In this document: piece after piece, positions 44,608 through 54,253 of the stretch
How positions within the stretch are numbered: position 1 is the first letter of the stretch
Layout: each line of letters begins with the position of its first letter
From: Nocardia panacis
Lineage (GTDB): Bacteria; Actinomycetota; Actinomycetes; Mycobacteriales; Mycobacteriaceae
DNA: 64,000 bases
Reading direction: 5' to 3'
Assembly (NCBI RefSeq): GCF_003598715.1
Contig: NZ_QZFU01000016.1
Span: 992,001 to 1,056,000, forward strand
Made by a program: the position numbers and the translations under genes
The notes under the pieces: generated by a model
The model's database searches: none
What the model was told of the DNA's origin: nothing
What the model saw: only the letters and a program-made list of their open reading frames with translations

Positions 44608-46854
44608 TCAGTCGGCCGTCGAACGGAACCGCCGCAGCCGCAGGCTGTTGCTGACCACGAAGACCGAGGAGAAGGCCATCGCCGCCCCCGCGAGCATCGG
44701 GTTCAGCAGGCCCGCCATCGCCAGCGGGATCGCGCCGACGTTGTAGGCGAAGGCCCAGAACAGATTGCCCTTGATGGTGCCCAGGGTGCGGCGCGAGAGG
44801 CGGATGGCGTCGACGGCGGCGCGCAGATCCCCGCGCACCAGGGTCAGATCACCGGCCTCGATCGCCACATCGGTTCCGGTGCCCATGGCCAGCCCGAGAT
44901 CGGCCTGCGCCAGCGCCGCCGCGTCATTGACGCCGTCGCCCACCATGGCGACCACCCGACCCTCGGCTTGCAGCCGCTTGACGGTGTCCACCTTGTCCTG
45001 CGGCAGCACCTCGGCGATGACTTCCTCGATACCGACCTGATCGGCGATGGCGCGGGCGGCCGCGGCATTGTCGCCGGTCAGCATGATCGGGGTGAGGCCG
45101 AGGGCGCGCAGTTGCGCGATGGCCTGCGCCGAGGTGGGCTTGACCGCGTCGGCGACCACGAGCACGCCGCGCGCCCTACCGTCCCAACCGATCGCGACGG
45201 CCGTGCGACCGGCCGCCTCGGCTGTCCGCAGGGCCTGCTCCAGCTCGGCATCCAGGTGCAGCGACCAGTCGGCCAGCAGCCGGGCGCGTCCCACCACGAC
45301 CGCGTGACCATCGACCACACCCTGCACACCCAGACCCTCAATATTGGCGAATCCGTCCACGGCCGCGGGGGCGCCGAACCGCTCGCGGGCTGCGGTGGCG
45401 ATGGCCTTGGCGATGGGGTGTTCCGAGGAATCCTCCAGCGCCCCGGCCAATTCCAGGACGCGGTCCGCGTCCTCGCCCGCGGCGGCGGCGATCTCGAGCA
45501 GCGTCATCTTGCCGGTGGTGACGGTGCCGGTCTTGTCCAGCACCACGGTGTCCACCCGGCGGGTCGACTCCAGCACCTCCGGACCTTTGATGAGGATGCC
45601 GAGCTGTGCGCCGCGCCCGGTGCCCACCATCAGCGCGGTGGGCGTGGCCAGTCCGAGGGCGCACGGGCAGGCGATGATGAGCACGGCCACCGCGGCGGTG
45701 AAGGCCGCCGCCACCGAACCGCCGGTGCCGAGCCAGAATCCGAGGGTGGCCACCGCCAGCGCGAGCACCACGGGCACGAAGACGCCGGAGATCTTGTCGG
45801 CCAGCCGTTGCGCCTGCGCCTTGCCGGTCTGCGCGTCCTCGACCATGCGGGCCATCCGGGCCAGTTGGGTGTCCGAGCCGATTCGGGTGGCGCGCACTAC
45901 GAGTCGTCCGCCGACATTCACCGTCGCGCCGACCACGGCCGTGTCGGGACCCACTTCCACCGGCACCGATTCGCCGGTCAGCATCGAGGCGTCCACCGCG
46001 GAGGAGCCTTCGACCACCACACCGTCGGTGGCGATCTTCTCACCGGGCCGCACCAGGAACCGGTCGCCGACGACCAACTGCCGCACCGGAATTCGCTGTT
46101 CGGTCCCGCCGCGCAGCACCGAGACCTCCTTCGCGCCGAGTTCGAGCAGCGCCCGCAGCGCCGCGCCCGCCCGCCGCTTGGAGCGGGCCTCGAAGTAGCG
46201 CCCGGCCAGGATGAAGGTGGTGACGCCCGCCGCCGCCTCCAGGTAGATGCTGCCCGCGCCGTCCATCCGGGAGATGGTCAGCTCGAACGGGTGCCGCATG
46301 CCCGGCCTACCCGCGGTGCCCCAGAACAGCGCGTACAGCGACCAGCCGAAGGCGGCGATGGCGCCCATCGAGACCAGAGTGTCCATGGTGGCCGCGCCGT
46401 GGCGCAGGTTGGTCCAGGCGGCCTTGTGGAAGGGCAGCGCGCCCCACACCACGACGGGCGCGGCCAGGGTCAGCGAGAGCCACTGCCAGTTGGTGAATTG
46501 CAGGGACGGGATCATGGCCATGGCGATGACGGGGATGGTCAGCGCCGCCGAGATCAGCAGTCTGGTGCGCAGGGCGGCGCTCGGGTCCGCCTCGGCCGCC
46601 TGCTCGGGCTGCTCGGCCACCGGGGGCGCGGGCAGCGCGGCGGTGTAGCCGACCTGTTCGACGGCGGCGATGAGGTCTTCGGGGGAGATCGCGCCGGTGT
46701 AGTCGACGCGGGCCTTCTCGGTGGCGTAGTTGACGCTGGCGGTGACCCCGTCGAGGCGGTTCAGCTTCTTCTCGATGCGGTTGGCGCAGGACGCGCAGGT
46801 CATGCCGCCGATCACCAATTCGACCCGCCCGCTCGCGGATTCGGTGGTGGTCAT
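44608..46854 (-). CDS. copA: Copper-exporting P1B-type ATPase (CopA/CtpV-like)
   Basis: The 748-residue ATPase pumps Cu+ out of the cytoplasm. It has a heavy-metal-associated domain with GMTCASC (Cys20 and Cys23), eight membrane segments, the CPC metal site (residues 396-398 in [15 protein letters not shown]), the phosphorylation motif DKTGT (440-444), SSEHPIA and [14 protein letters not shown]. The CPC motif marks the Cu+/Ag+ group. The ATG at 46854 is chosen because AAGGAG precedes it; the frame opens at 46935. The promoter carries two operator-like palindromes. Confidence 0.96.
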   Translation of the reverse strand: MTTTESASGRVELVIGGMTCASCANRIEKKLNRLDGVTASVNYATEKARVDYTGAISPEDLIAAVEQVGYTAALPAPPVAEQPEQAAEADPSAALRTRLLISAALTIPVIAMAMIPSLQFTNWQWLSLTLAAPVVVWGALPFHKAAWTNLRHGAATMDTLVSMGAIAAFGWSLYALFWGTAGRPGMRHPFELTISRMDGAGSIYLEAAAGVTTFILAGRYFEARSKRRAGAALRALLELGAKEVSVLRGGTEQRIPVRQLVVGDRFLVRPGEKIATDGVVVEGSSAVDASMLTGESVPVEVGPDTAVVGATVNVGGRLVVRATRIGSDTQLARMARMVEDAQTGKAQAQRLADKISGVFVPVVLALAVATLGFWLGTGGSVAAAFTAAVAVLIIACPCALGLATPTALMVGTGRGAQLGILIKGPEVLESTRRVDTVVLDKTGTVTTGKMTLLEIAAAAGEDADRVLELAGALEDSSEHPIAKAIATAARERFGAPAAVDGFANIEGLGVQGVVDGHAVVVGRARLLADWSLHLDAELEQALRTAEAAGRTAVAIGWDGRARGVLVVADAVKPTSAQAIAQLRALGLTPIMLTGDNAAAARAIADQVGIEEVIAEVLPQDKVDTVKRLQAEGRVVAMVGDGVNDAAALAQADLGLAMGTGTDVAIEAGDLTLVRGDLRAAVDAIRLSRRTLGTIKGNLFWAFAYNVGAIPLAMAGLLNPMLAGAAMAFSSVFVVSNSLRLRRFRSTAD

Positions 46855-46904
46855 AGCGGACTCCTTTCCTCGACTGTCCCGGCCGGGCCGGTGCTCATAT
46901 TCGT

Positions 46905-46935
46905 ACCATACCCCCCTAGGGTAATTGGATGTCAA
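46905..46935 (-). promoter_or_regulatory. copA promoter with CsoR-type operator between -35 and -10
   Basis: On the minus strand TTGACA (46930-46935) and TATGGT (46905-46910) are 19 bp apart. The spacer carries a TACCC...GGGTA dyad (46909-46923), which is the recognition form of CsoR copper repressors. A 19-bp spacer also fits MerR/CueR-type control. Confidence 0.75.
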
Positions 46936-46957
46936 GCAGGTGAGTCGAATCGCAGAG

Positions 46958-46976
46958 CTACTACACTGTGTAGTAG
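46958..46976 (-). promoter_or_regulatory. Perfect 19-bp palindrome of BlaI/CopY type
   Basis: CTACTACACTGTGTAGTAG is a perfect palindrome containing TACTACA...TGTAGTA, the half-sites recognised by BlaI/MecI/CopY regulators. It lies 23 bp upstream of the copA -35 box and 41 bp past the end of the ABC operon. No BlaI-type gene is in the window. Confidence 0.7.
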
Positions 46977-47017
46977 AAATGAGGCGGCGTGTCCCACGGG
47001 GAGATGTTGCCGCAGGC

Positions 47018-47674
47018 TCAGCTCGGATCGGACCCGCGAACGGCCGACAGCCAGATAGCGGCCGCGGCGGCCACGCAGACCGCCCCGACGAAGGTGAGCA
47101 GCCCGCCGCCGATCACATAGATCCACATCAGCCCGAAGAATGGCGCGGCGACGGCGGACTGCGCGTCGAGCAGCAGCCGCCGTGTCGGCCGCGCGGCTTT
47201 CGCGCCGAGTGCGGCGGCCTCGGGATCGGGCCGCGAGGGATTGTCGATGAGCTTGCCGGGGGGCTCGGTGGTCCGCACCCGGCCCGACGGATAAAGGCGA
47301 ATATCGCCGACACGCAACGTCTTCCGGTCCACCGACGCCGGACTCTCCGCGAGCGCGAGCAGCGCCGGATCGAAATACACCGGCAGCCACCGACTCCGAC
47401 CGGATTCGCGCAATTCCAACCAGGTTCGACTGAGCAGCCGATGCTGCTGACGTACCCGCCTTATGGTGAGGGTGCCCTCGACGGACCCGGCGGAAAGCCA
47501 CCCGACGGCCACTGCCAGACGAAACAGGCTGTAGCCCAAAATGATCAGCGCGAGCGTCACCAACCCCGCCGCCTGGTCCGAATCGGCGAACGGCGCCGCC
47601 GCGGCGAGAACCGCGAGGGCGCCGATCGTCACGAGCACCGGATAGGCCAGGGGATGGCCCGATCCGGGAATCAC
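47018..47674 (-). CDS. Membrane protein at the end of the oligopeptide ABC operon
   Basis: The 218-residue protein has two N-terminal membrane segments (about 8-25 and 33-55), a cytoplasmic middle ([22 protein letters not shown]) and two C-terminal segments (about 170-210). The function is unknown. Its GTG overlaps the oppA stop by 4 bp, so it is translated with the transporter. PH-domain-like spacing ([17 protein letters not shown]) suggests a bacterial PH-type fold; this is a guess. Confidence 0.7.
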   Translation of the reverse strand: MIPGSGHPLAYPVLVTIGALAVLAAAAPFADSDQAAGLVTLALIILGYSLFRLAVAVGWLSAGSVEGTLTIRRVRQQHRLLSRTWLELRESGRSRWLPVYFDPALLALAESPASVDRKTLRVGDIRLYPSGRVRTTEPPGKLIDNPSRPDPEAAALGAKAARPTRRLLLDAQSAVAAPFFGLMWIYVIGGGLLTFVGAVCVAAAAAIWLSAVRGSDPS

Positions 47675-49350
47675 TTCAGGAAGCCGATTTTCGCGTAGTC
47701 CAGCGAAGCCAGCCCGGCCGCGCCATAGTTGGCCAGGTTGGCCCGCACCGCGACATTGCCGGCCGACTGGACCAGCGGCAGCGAATGCCCCTCCTCCCAG
47801 ATCTTGCGATCCACCTGGTTGGCCAGTTCGATCGCCTTCTTGGGATCGAGTTCGGAGACCGCCTGCTCGATCAGCGCGTTCAACTCCGGCGATCCGATCC
47901 GGCCGTAGTTGCCCTGCATATCGTTCGGGTCGTAGCCCCAGATCTGGAACAGGCTGCCGAGCGGGAACGGGTCGCCCACCCAACTCCACTGCGCCACATC
48001 GAAATTGCCGGGGTGAATGACATCGGTGAACAGGCCCTTGCCCGGCTGCGGTGAGATCTCGAGTTTGACGCCGATCTGGGCCAGATTCTGCTGAATGATC
48101 TGGGCGATCTGTATCCAGGCCAACTCGTTGTACATCACATCGCGCAGTACGAGTTTGCGCCCGTCCTTTTCCCGGACATCGCCATTGAGCTTCCAGCCGA
48201 GGTCGTCCAATTCCTTTGCCGCCGCGGTCGGATCGAAGGGCAGGCTGTTGTCCTGGTAGCCGTTCTGGCCCTGGAGGTAGACATGGTTGTTGAGCGGTTT
48301 GGGATCCTGCACGAGTCCGTTCTGGATGGCGGTGGCGATGCCCTGCCGATCGATCCCCTTGGAAATAGCCACGCGCAGTTTGGGATCGGCGAGGATGGAA
48401 CCCGGCGCGCCATTGAAGGTGAAGTGGCTCCAGCCGTTGCTCGGCGCGCGGCGAATAGCGACACCGGGCGTATTCGTCGCGGTCTTCAGATCGTCGCGGG
48501 TGGCAATGCCGATGGCGTCGATCTCATTGTTCTGGAGTGCGGGCATCTGGGCGGCGCTGTCGAGCACGCTGAAGGTAATGGTGTCGAGTTTCGGCGTGTC
48601 ACCCCACCACTTCGGATTGCGGCCGAGCACGACTCGGCCCTGCGCGCGATCGGTCGACTGCACCAGGAAAGGACCCGCCGTCAAACCGATGTTGTCTGCC
48701 AGCCCCTTGTTGAATGCTTCGGGAGTGGCGGTCACCGACTTCGGGTACAGGAAGGAATTGCCCGCGAATTGCCCCTGCCATTCGGCGAAGTGCTTGTTGA
48801 AGGTGAGGACGGCCTGGCGATCGTCCACACCGCGCTCCACCTTCTCCACCCGGTCGAACCCCTGGGTGTTGGCGATGAGGAAGCGCTTGTCGCGTCCGCT
48901 GAGCGCTGCGGCCTGGGCCTGGAAGTCCTCCCAGGTGATCGGGCTGCCGTCGGACCACACCGCTTTGGGATTGATGGTGTAGGTGACCTGCTGCGGATTG
49001 GTATTGGTGAGCTTTACGTCGGTGAAGAAGTCGGTATTCACCGACAGTTCGGCCGAGGCCGAGGTGCGGAAGGCGCGCGGCATCAGCGGCCGCTCCAGTG
49101 CCATGATCTCGGCGTCGTTGCCGTCGAGACTGGTCGTGTTCCAGTTGGCAGGGTAGGAGGATAAGCCCAGCCGCAGGTTGCCGCCGTCGCGCAGTTCGGC
49201 CACGTCGTGCGGATTGATGTCATTGGCCGTCCCCAGCGCCGCGACCGCGCCCTCGGGCGCGCCCGAATTATCGGACGAACATCCCGTCGCGATCAATCCG
49301 GCGGCGAGCAACGGCGCCGCGAGGCGGCACACCGATTTCCGAAGCGGCAT
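47671..49350 (-). CDS. oppA: Oligopeptide ABC transporter substrate-binding lipoprotein (OppA-like)
   Basis: The 559-residue SBP_bac_5 protein has a signal peptide and lipobox LIATGCSS, so it is anchored outside the membrane. Motifs of the family include VTYTINPKAVWSDGSPITWEDF and the C-terminal GNYGRIGSPELNALIEQA. It captures peptides for the OppBCD transporter. Gene order oppB-oppC-oppD-oppA matches M. tuberculosis Rv1283c-Rv1280c. A gap of 61 bp separates it from oppD. Confidence 0.93.
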   Translation of the reverse strand: MPLRKSVCRLAAPLLAAGLIATGCSSDNSGAPEGAVAALGTANDINPHDVAELRDGGNLRLGLSSYPANWNTTSLDGNDAEIMALERPLMPRAFRTSASAELSVNTDFFTDVKLTNTNPQQVTYTINPKAVWSDGSPITWEDFQAQAAALSGRDKRFLIANTQGFDRVEKVERGVDDRQAVLTFNKHFAEWQGQFAGNSFLYPKSVTATPEAFNKGLADNIGLTAGPFLVQSTDRAQGRVVLGRNPKWWGDTPKLDTITFSVLDSAAQMPALQNNEIDAIGIATRDDLKTATNTPGVAIRRAPSNGWSHFTFNGAPGSILADPKLRVAISKGIDRQGIATAIQNGLVQDPKPLNNHVYLQGQNGYQDNSLPFDPTAAAKELDDLGWKLNGDVREKDGRKLVLRDVMYNELAWIQIAQIIQQNLAQIGVKLEISPQPGKGLFTDVIHPGNFDVAQWSWVGDPFPLGSLFQIWGYDPNDMQGNYGRIGSPELNALIEQAVSELDPKKAIELANQVDRKIWEEGHSLPLVQSAGNVAVRANLANYGAAGLASLDYAKIGFLK

Positions 49351-49411
49351 GTGGAGGCTCCTTCCCGCAGGCGTTCGCTGCGTAGTCGACTAGTGGAGGC
49401 CAATTCTGCTG

Positions 49412-51280
49412 CTATCCGCCGACGATCGGCTCCGGAATCGCCTCGATCAGGGTCCGGGTGTATTCGTGGCGCGGATCGGCGAAAATTTCCTCGGCCGGTC
49501 CGGATTCGACGATTTTGCCCCGCAACATGACCGCGACGTCGTGGGCCAGATTTCGGACCACCGAAAGATCGTGCGAGACGAACAGATAGGTGAGTCCACG
49601 CTCGGCCTGCAACTCGCGCAACAGATTCAGCACACCCGCCTGAATGGACACATCCAGCGAGGACACCGGCTCGTCCAGCACCAGTAACTCCGGGTCCAGG
49701 GCGAGGGCGCGGGCGATGCTGATGCGTTGCTTCTGGCCGCCGGAGAAATCGGCCGGATATCGGTCGGCGTGCTCGGGCCGCAGTCCGACCTGACGCAGCA
49801 ATTCCGGTACCCGACGCCCGATCTCGGCGCGCGGGCGCCCATCGATGCGCAGCGGTTCGGCCAGCGCGTCGAAGACGGGCAGCCGGGGATCGAGAGAGGC
49901 CGTGGGGTCCTGGAAGACGATCTGCATGCGCCTGCGCAGGTCGCGACGCCGCGCACCGGTCAGCTCGGCCACATCCGCGCCCATGATCTCGATGGTCCCG
50001 GCCTCGGGGCGGACCAGGTCCAGGATCTGGGTCAGCGTGGTGGATTTGCCGGAACCCGATTCACCGACCAGGGCCAGGGTTCGCCCGGCCCGCACCTCGA
50101 AGCTCACGCCGTCCACCGCGCGCACCTCGCCCTTGCGCCTGCGGAACACCACGCCCGCGGTGATCGGGAAGGTCTTGACCAGATCGGTGACCCGCAGCAC
50201 CACCGGACTGTCGGAATCCGCAGCCGTCGAGGGGGTTTCGGCGACCTCCCGGCGATAGGCGGCGAACAGGTCGGCCGATCCCAATTCGGCGGTGCGGATG
50301 CAGGCCGCCGCGTGAGCGGGCTCGGTGAACTCCAAAGGCGGTTCGGCGCCGCGGCATTCGTCGACGGCGACCGGGCAGCGCGGCGCGAACGAGCAGCCGG
50401 GCGGCAGCGCGTGCATGGCGGGCGGTGTGCCGACGATCGGGACAAGCGGCGCGCGCGCCGGACCGTCCATGCGCGGAATGGATCCGAGCAGACCCACCGT
50501 GTACGGCATCCGGGGAGCGCGGAAAAGTTCCGCGGTGGCGGCCGTTTCGACGATCTTCCCCGCGTACATCACGGCGACCCGATCGGCCAGGGTGGCGGCG
50601 ATCCCCATGTCGTGGGTGATCATGACGACCCCGGCCCCGGTGATATCGCGCGCCTTGCGCAGCAGATCCAGAATCTGCTTCTGCACGGTGACATCGAGCG
50701 CGGTCGTCGGCTCGTCGCAGATGATCAGCGCCGGATCATTGGCGATGGCCATGGCGATGACCACCCGCTGGCGCATCCCGCCGGAGAATTCGTGCGGAAA
50801 GGCTTTGGCGCGCACCGCCGGATCCGGAATCCCCACCAACTCCAGCAGTTCCACCGCCTTGGCGGCGGCATCCTGCTTGCTCCATTTACCGTGCGCGAGC
50901 AGGGCTTCGGCGATCTGGTCGCCGACCCGGTAGACGGGGGTGAGCGCCGAGAGCGGATCCTGGAACACCATGCTGACCGAGCGTCCGCGCAGCCGCGACA
51001 TCTCCCGGTCGCCGAGCCCGAGCAACTCGCGCCCGCGCAGGCGCACCGACCCGCTGATGCGGGCCTGATCGGGCAGCAGCCCGATCACCGCCAGCGAGGA
51101 CACCGATTTGCCCGATCCGGATTCGCCGACAATGGCCAGCACCTCGCCGTCGGCGACGGAGAAGTTCACCCCGCGCACCGCCTCGATGCGCCCCTCCTCA
51201 CCGGGAAACGACACCCGCAGGTCGGCGACCTCGAGCAGGGGTGCGGTCGAAACCGCCTCGGCCGTAGTGGATTCGGTCAT
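49412..51280 (-). CDS. oppD: Oligopeptide ABC transporter, fused dual ATPase (OppD-like)
   Basis: The 622-residue protein fuses two ABC ATPases. Domain 1 has Walker [15 protein letters not shown], signature [14 protein letters not shown] and Walker [14 protein letters not shown]. Domain 2 (from about 365) has [32 protein letters not shown] and [13 protein letters not shown]. The C-terminal oligopeptide region with Cys (GCSFAPRCP) follows domain 1. It powers peptide uptake through OppBC. Its ATG overlaps the oppC stop by 4 bp. Confidence 0.96.
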   Translation of the reverse strand: MTESTTAEAVSTAPLLEVADLRVSFPGEEGRIEAVRGVNFSVADGEVLAIVGESGSGKSVSSLAVIGLLPDQARISGSVRLRGRELLGLGDREMSRLRGRSVSMVFQDPLSALTPVYRVGDQIAEALLAHGKWSKQDAAAKAVELLELVGIPDPAVRAKAFPHEFSGGMRQRVVIAMAIANDPALIICDEPTTALDVTVQKQILDLLRKARDITGAGVVMITHDMGIAATLADRVAVMYAGKIVETAATAELFRAPRMPYTVGLLGSIPRMDGPARAPLVPIVGTPPAMHALPPGCSFAPRCPVAVDECRGAEPPLEFTEPAHAAACIRTAELGSADLFAAYRREVAETPSTAADSDSPVVLRVTDLVKTFPITAGVVFRRRKGEVRAVDGVSFEVRAGRTLALVGESGSGKSTTLTQILDLVRPEAGTIEIMGADVAELTGARRRDLRRRMQIVFQDPTASLDPRLPVFDALAEPLRIDGRPRAEIGRRVPELLRQVGLRPEHADRYPADFSGGQKQRISIARALALDPELLVLDEPVSSLDVSIQAGVLNLLRELQAERGLTYLFVSHDLSVVRNLAHDVAVMLRGKIVESGPAEEIFADPRHEYTRTLIEAIPEPIVGG

Positions 51281-52194
51281 GCCCGCACCTTCTTCTTGCG
51301 TGCCCGTTTCGCGCCAGGATCGAAGGCGTCGCGCAGGCCGTCACCGATCAGGTTGGCGCACAGCACGATCGTGACCAGCAGCCCGCTGGCGGGCAGGAAC
51401 AGCCACGGATAGGTGAGCGAGGAGTTGGTGCCGTCGGCGATGAGCGAGCCCAGCGACACATCCGGCTTCTGCACACCGAAACCCAGGAAGCTGAGTCCGG
51501 TCTCGGCCATGATGGCCGCGCCCACATTGAGGGTGGTGTCGATGATCAGGATGGAGGCGATGTTCGGCAGGATGTGGCTGAGGATGACGGTGCGCGTCGG
51601 CGAGCCCATATACCGTGCGGCCCGGACGAATTCGCGATCGCGCAGACTCATCGTCAGCCCGCGCACGATGCGGGCGCTGATCATCCAGCCGAAGACGCTC
51701 AACAGCGCCACCAACAGCGCGATCGACCCGCTGCCCTTGGTGCGCGGGGCGAAGATGGCGATGACGATGAAGCTGGGCACCACCAGCAGCAGGTCGACCA
51801 GCCACATGATGGCCCGGTCGGTCCAGCCGCCGCGCAGTCCGGCCACCGCGCCCGCCAGCGCCGCGATGGTGGTGCTGAACAGTGCCACGCACAGGCCGAT
51901 CAGCAGCGACTTCTGCATACCGCGCAGCGTCTGCGCCAGCATGTCCTGCCCGATCAGCGTGGTGCCGAAGGGATGTCGCGGACTCGGCGGTTTGAGCAGC
52001 GCGGTGTAGTCGAGTTGCTTGTAGTCGTAGGTCAGCAGCGGCGGCAGCGCGAAACTGGCCACCGCCAACAGGATCAGGATGATCGCGCCCGCCACGGCGG
52101 GCTTGTTGCGCAGGAAGCGCCGCACCACCAGTTTGCGTCGCCCCGCCGCTTCGGGCGCGGGCGCGCCCTGAACGATGATCTCCGCGTCGGTCAT
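51277..52194 (-). CDS. oppC: Oligopeptide ABC transporter permease (OppC-like)
   Basis: The 305-residue permease has six membrane segments and the binding-protein-dependent transport signature [20 protein letters not shown]. Its start ATG at 52194 overlaps the oppB stop by 4 bp. The cytoplasmic N-terminus (about 1-30) contains [16 protein letters not shown], typical of OppC/DppC. The reading frame is also open far upstream but the ATGA junction decides the start. Confidence 0.94.
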   Translation of the reverse strand: MTDAEIIVQGAPAPEAAGRRKLVVRRFLRNKPAVAGAIILILLAVASFALPPLLTYDYKQLDYTALLKPPSPRHPFGTTLIGQDMLAQTLRGMQKSLLIGLCVALFSTTIAALAGAVAGLRGGWTDRAIMWLVDLLLVVPSFIVIAIFAPRTKGSGSIALLVALLSVFGWMISARIVRGLTMSLRDREFVRAARYMGSPTRTVILSHILPNIASILIIDTTLNVGAAIMAETGLSFLGFGVQKPDVSLGSLIADGTNSSLTYPWLFLPASGLLVTIVLCANLIGDGLRDAFDPGAKRARKKKVRA

Positions 52195-53168
52195 GCCACA
52201 CGCACCCGAGGATCGAGGATCGCGTAGACGATATCGGAGAGCAGTCCGGAAACCAGCACCACCAGCCCGGCGAATGCCGTAATCGTCACCACCACATACA
52301 GATCCTGGGCATTGATCGAATCGACCAGCCACTCGCCCATGCCGTGCCAGCCGAAGATCTTCTCGGTGAAGGTCGCGCCGGTGATCAGCCCCAACATGCT
52401 GTAGGCGAACAGCGTCGCCATCGGGATCAGCGCCGTGCGCAGGCCGTGCTTGTAGAGGGCGCGACTGCGGGTGAGTCCCTTGGCGCGGGCGGTGCGAATG
52501 AAATCGCTTTGCAGCACATCGAGCATGGCATTGCGCTGGTAGCGGCTGTAGCCCGCCATCGCGCCCAGCGCCAGCGACAGTGTCGGCAGCACCAGGTGCT
52601 GGATGCGGTCCAGCAGTTGCGGGCCGAAACCCGAGATCGGGTTCGCCGAGGTCTGACCGGTGTAGAGGAAGATCTGCGTGCCCGCGGCCTGATTGATGTG
52701 CAGCGCACCGAATTTCAGCAGGGTCGCGAGCACGAACACCGGCGTGCTCAGGATCAATAGCGACACCACGGTCGTGAAATAGTCGCTGAAGCGGTACTGC
52801 CGGATCGCGCCCGCCGCGCCGATCAGCACACCGAGCAGGGTGCCGATGATCGACCCGGTGACCAGCAGCCGCAGACTCACCCCGACCCGGCGGCCCAACT
52901 CCTCGCGCACCGGCTGCCCCGTGAGCGATTTGCCGAAATCGCCATGTGCCACACCCGAGATCCACTCGCCGTAGCGCTGCGGAATCGGATCGTTGAGGTG
53001 CAATTCGGCGGCCTTGGCATCGATAACCGACTGCGGCGGGCGCGGATTGCGCTTCTCGAACGCGTCCAACGGTTTGAAGGTGAGCGAGGCCAGACTGAAC
53101 GTGAGGAACGAGGCCAGCAGGAGCAGCACGACATAGTTGAGCGCGCGGCGTAACAGGAAGCCGGTCAT
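52191..53168 (-). CDS. oppB: Oligopeptide ABC transporter permease (OppB-like)
   Basis: The 325-residue permease has six membrane segments and the signature SDFIRTARAKGLTRSRALYKH. It starts the four-gene transporter operon. The ATG at 53168 has GGGGAC upstream; the longer frame to 53414 is antisense to the HAD gene region and rejected. A 239-bp divergent region separates it from the HAD gene and should hold the operon promoter. Confidence 0.95.
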   Translation of the reverse strand: MTGFLLRRALNYVVLLLLASFLTFSLASLTFKPLDAFEKRNPRPPQSVIDAKAAELHLNDPIPQRYGEWISGVAHGDFGKSLTGQPVREELGRRVGVSLRLLVTGSIIGTLLGVLIGAAGAIRQYRFSDYFTTVVSLLILSTPVFVLATLLKFGALHINQAAGTQIFLYTGQTSANPISGFGPQLLDRIQHLVLPTLSLALGAMAGYSRYQRNAMLDVLQSDFIRTARAKGLTRSRALYKHGLRTALIPMATLFAYSMLGLITGATFTEKIFGWHGMGEWLVDSINAQDLYVVVTITAFAGLVVLVSGLLSDIVYAILDPRVRVA

Positions 53169-53407
53169 CTGTCCCCTGGTCCTCCGGGCGCGCCGGATGG
53201 GTTCGGTCCGAGTATTCGGCCTCTGATCATAGGGACGCGCGTAGGCGCGTGTGCGACACGCGGGCAATCGGCATGTCCGAACCGCTCGACGGGACAGTTG
53301 TGCCTGGTCGAGTGCCGGCGGCAAGGTATCCCATCCGCGAGCCCGGCCCGGACCGGGTGACCCATGCCCGATCCGCGACCAGGATCGCATCGGGCAGGAT
53401 GGAATGG

Positions 53408-54238
53408 ATGACACGCCTGCACCTGCCGAAACCCCAGTTGGTGGCCACCGATGTGGACGGGACCCTGATCGATCACGCCGATCGGGTCAGCGCGCGCACC
53501 AAGGCCGCCGTGGCGGCGCTGCTCGCCGACGGGGTGCCGTTCGTGCTGGCGACCGGCAGGCCGCCGCGCTGGGTGGATCCGGTAGTTGACGGGCTGGGCT
53601 ACGCGCCGCTGTGCGTCTGCGGCAACGGCGCGGTCCTCTACGACAGCGCCACCGATCGCGTCCTGGCCAGCAGCGCCCTCGAGGTGCCCACCCTGGCCTG
53701 GATCGCCGACCTGGCCGAAAAGGCGCTGCCCGGTTGCGGTTTGGCGGCGGAACGGATCGGGTCCAGTGCGCACGACGCCGCCACGCCCCAGTTCGTCCGC
53801 TCACCCGAATACGAGCACGCCTGGCTCAACCCGGACGATACGGTCGTCTCCCGCGCCGAAGTGATCGATGCGCCCGCGATCAAGATGCTCATCCGCGTCC
53901 CCGGCGCCGACAGCGGCGCGATGCGCGCGACCCTGGCCCCCCTGATCGGCGCGCGCGCCGATATCACCTACTCCACCGAGCACGGTCTCATCGAACTGTC
54001 GGCCCCCGGCGTCACCAAGGCGTCCGGACTCACCGCCGTGGCCCGGCATTTCGACGTCCCCACCGATGCCGTCATCGCCTTCGGCGATATGCCCAACGAC
54101 GTTCCCATGCTCACCCTCGCGGGTCGCGGCGTGGCCATGGCCAACGCGCACCCGGAGGCATTGGCCGCCGCGGACGAGATCACCGCAGCCAATACCGCCG
54201 ACGGTGTCGCCCTGGTTCTCGAACGCTGGTGGAACTGA
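53408..54238 (+). CDS. HAD-family (Cof-type) phosphatase (Rv3813c-like)
   Basis: The 276-residue hydrolase has the catalytic motif DVDGTLID (Asp15, Asp17), motif II FVLATGRPPR, the Lys motif in GVTKASGLT, and motif IV GDMPNDVPML. It is a class IIB HAD of the Cof/SupH group that removes phosphate from small metabolites. The ATG at 53408 starts just before the first strand. It is convergent with the amidase gene, 15 bp apart. Confidence 0.92.
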   Translation: MTRLHLPKPQLVATDVDGTLIDHADRVSARTKAAVAALLADGVPFVLATGRPPRWVDPVVDGLGYAPLCVCGNGAVLYDSATDRVLASSALEVPTLAWIADLAEKALPGCGLAAERIGSSAHDAATPQFVRSPEYEHAWLNPDDTVVSRAEVIDAPAIKMLIRVPGADSGAMRATLAPLIGARADITYSTEHGLIELSAPGVTKASGLTAVARHFDVPTDAVIAFGDMPNDVPMLTLAGRGVAMANAHPEALAAADEITAANTADGVALVLERWWN

Positions 54239-54253
54239 ACCGATTACGCGTGT

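Noticed and set aside
46905..46935. Start of copA at 46935 with 27 extra residues
   Set aside because: The extra part would cover the promoter and operator; the ATG at 46854 has AAGGAG and starts the metal-binding domain.
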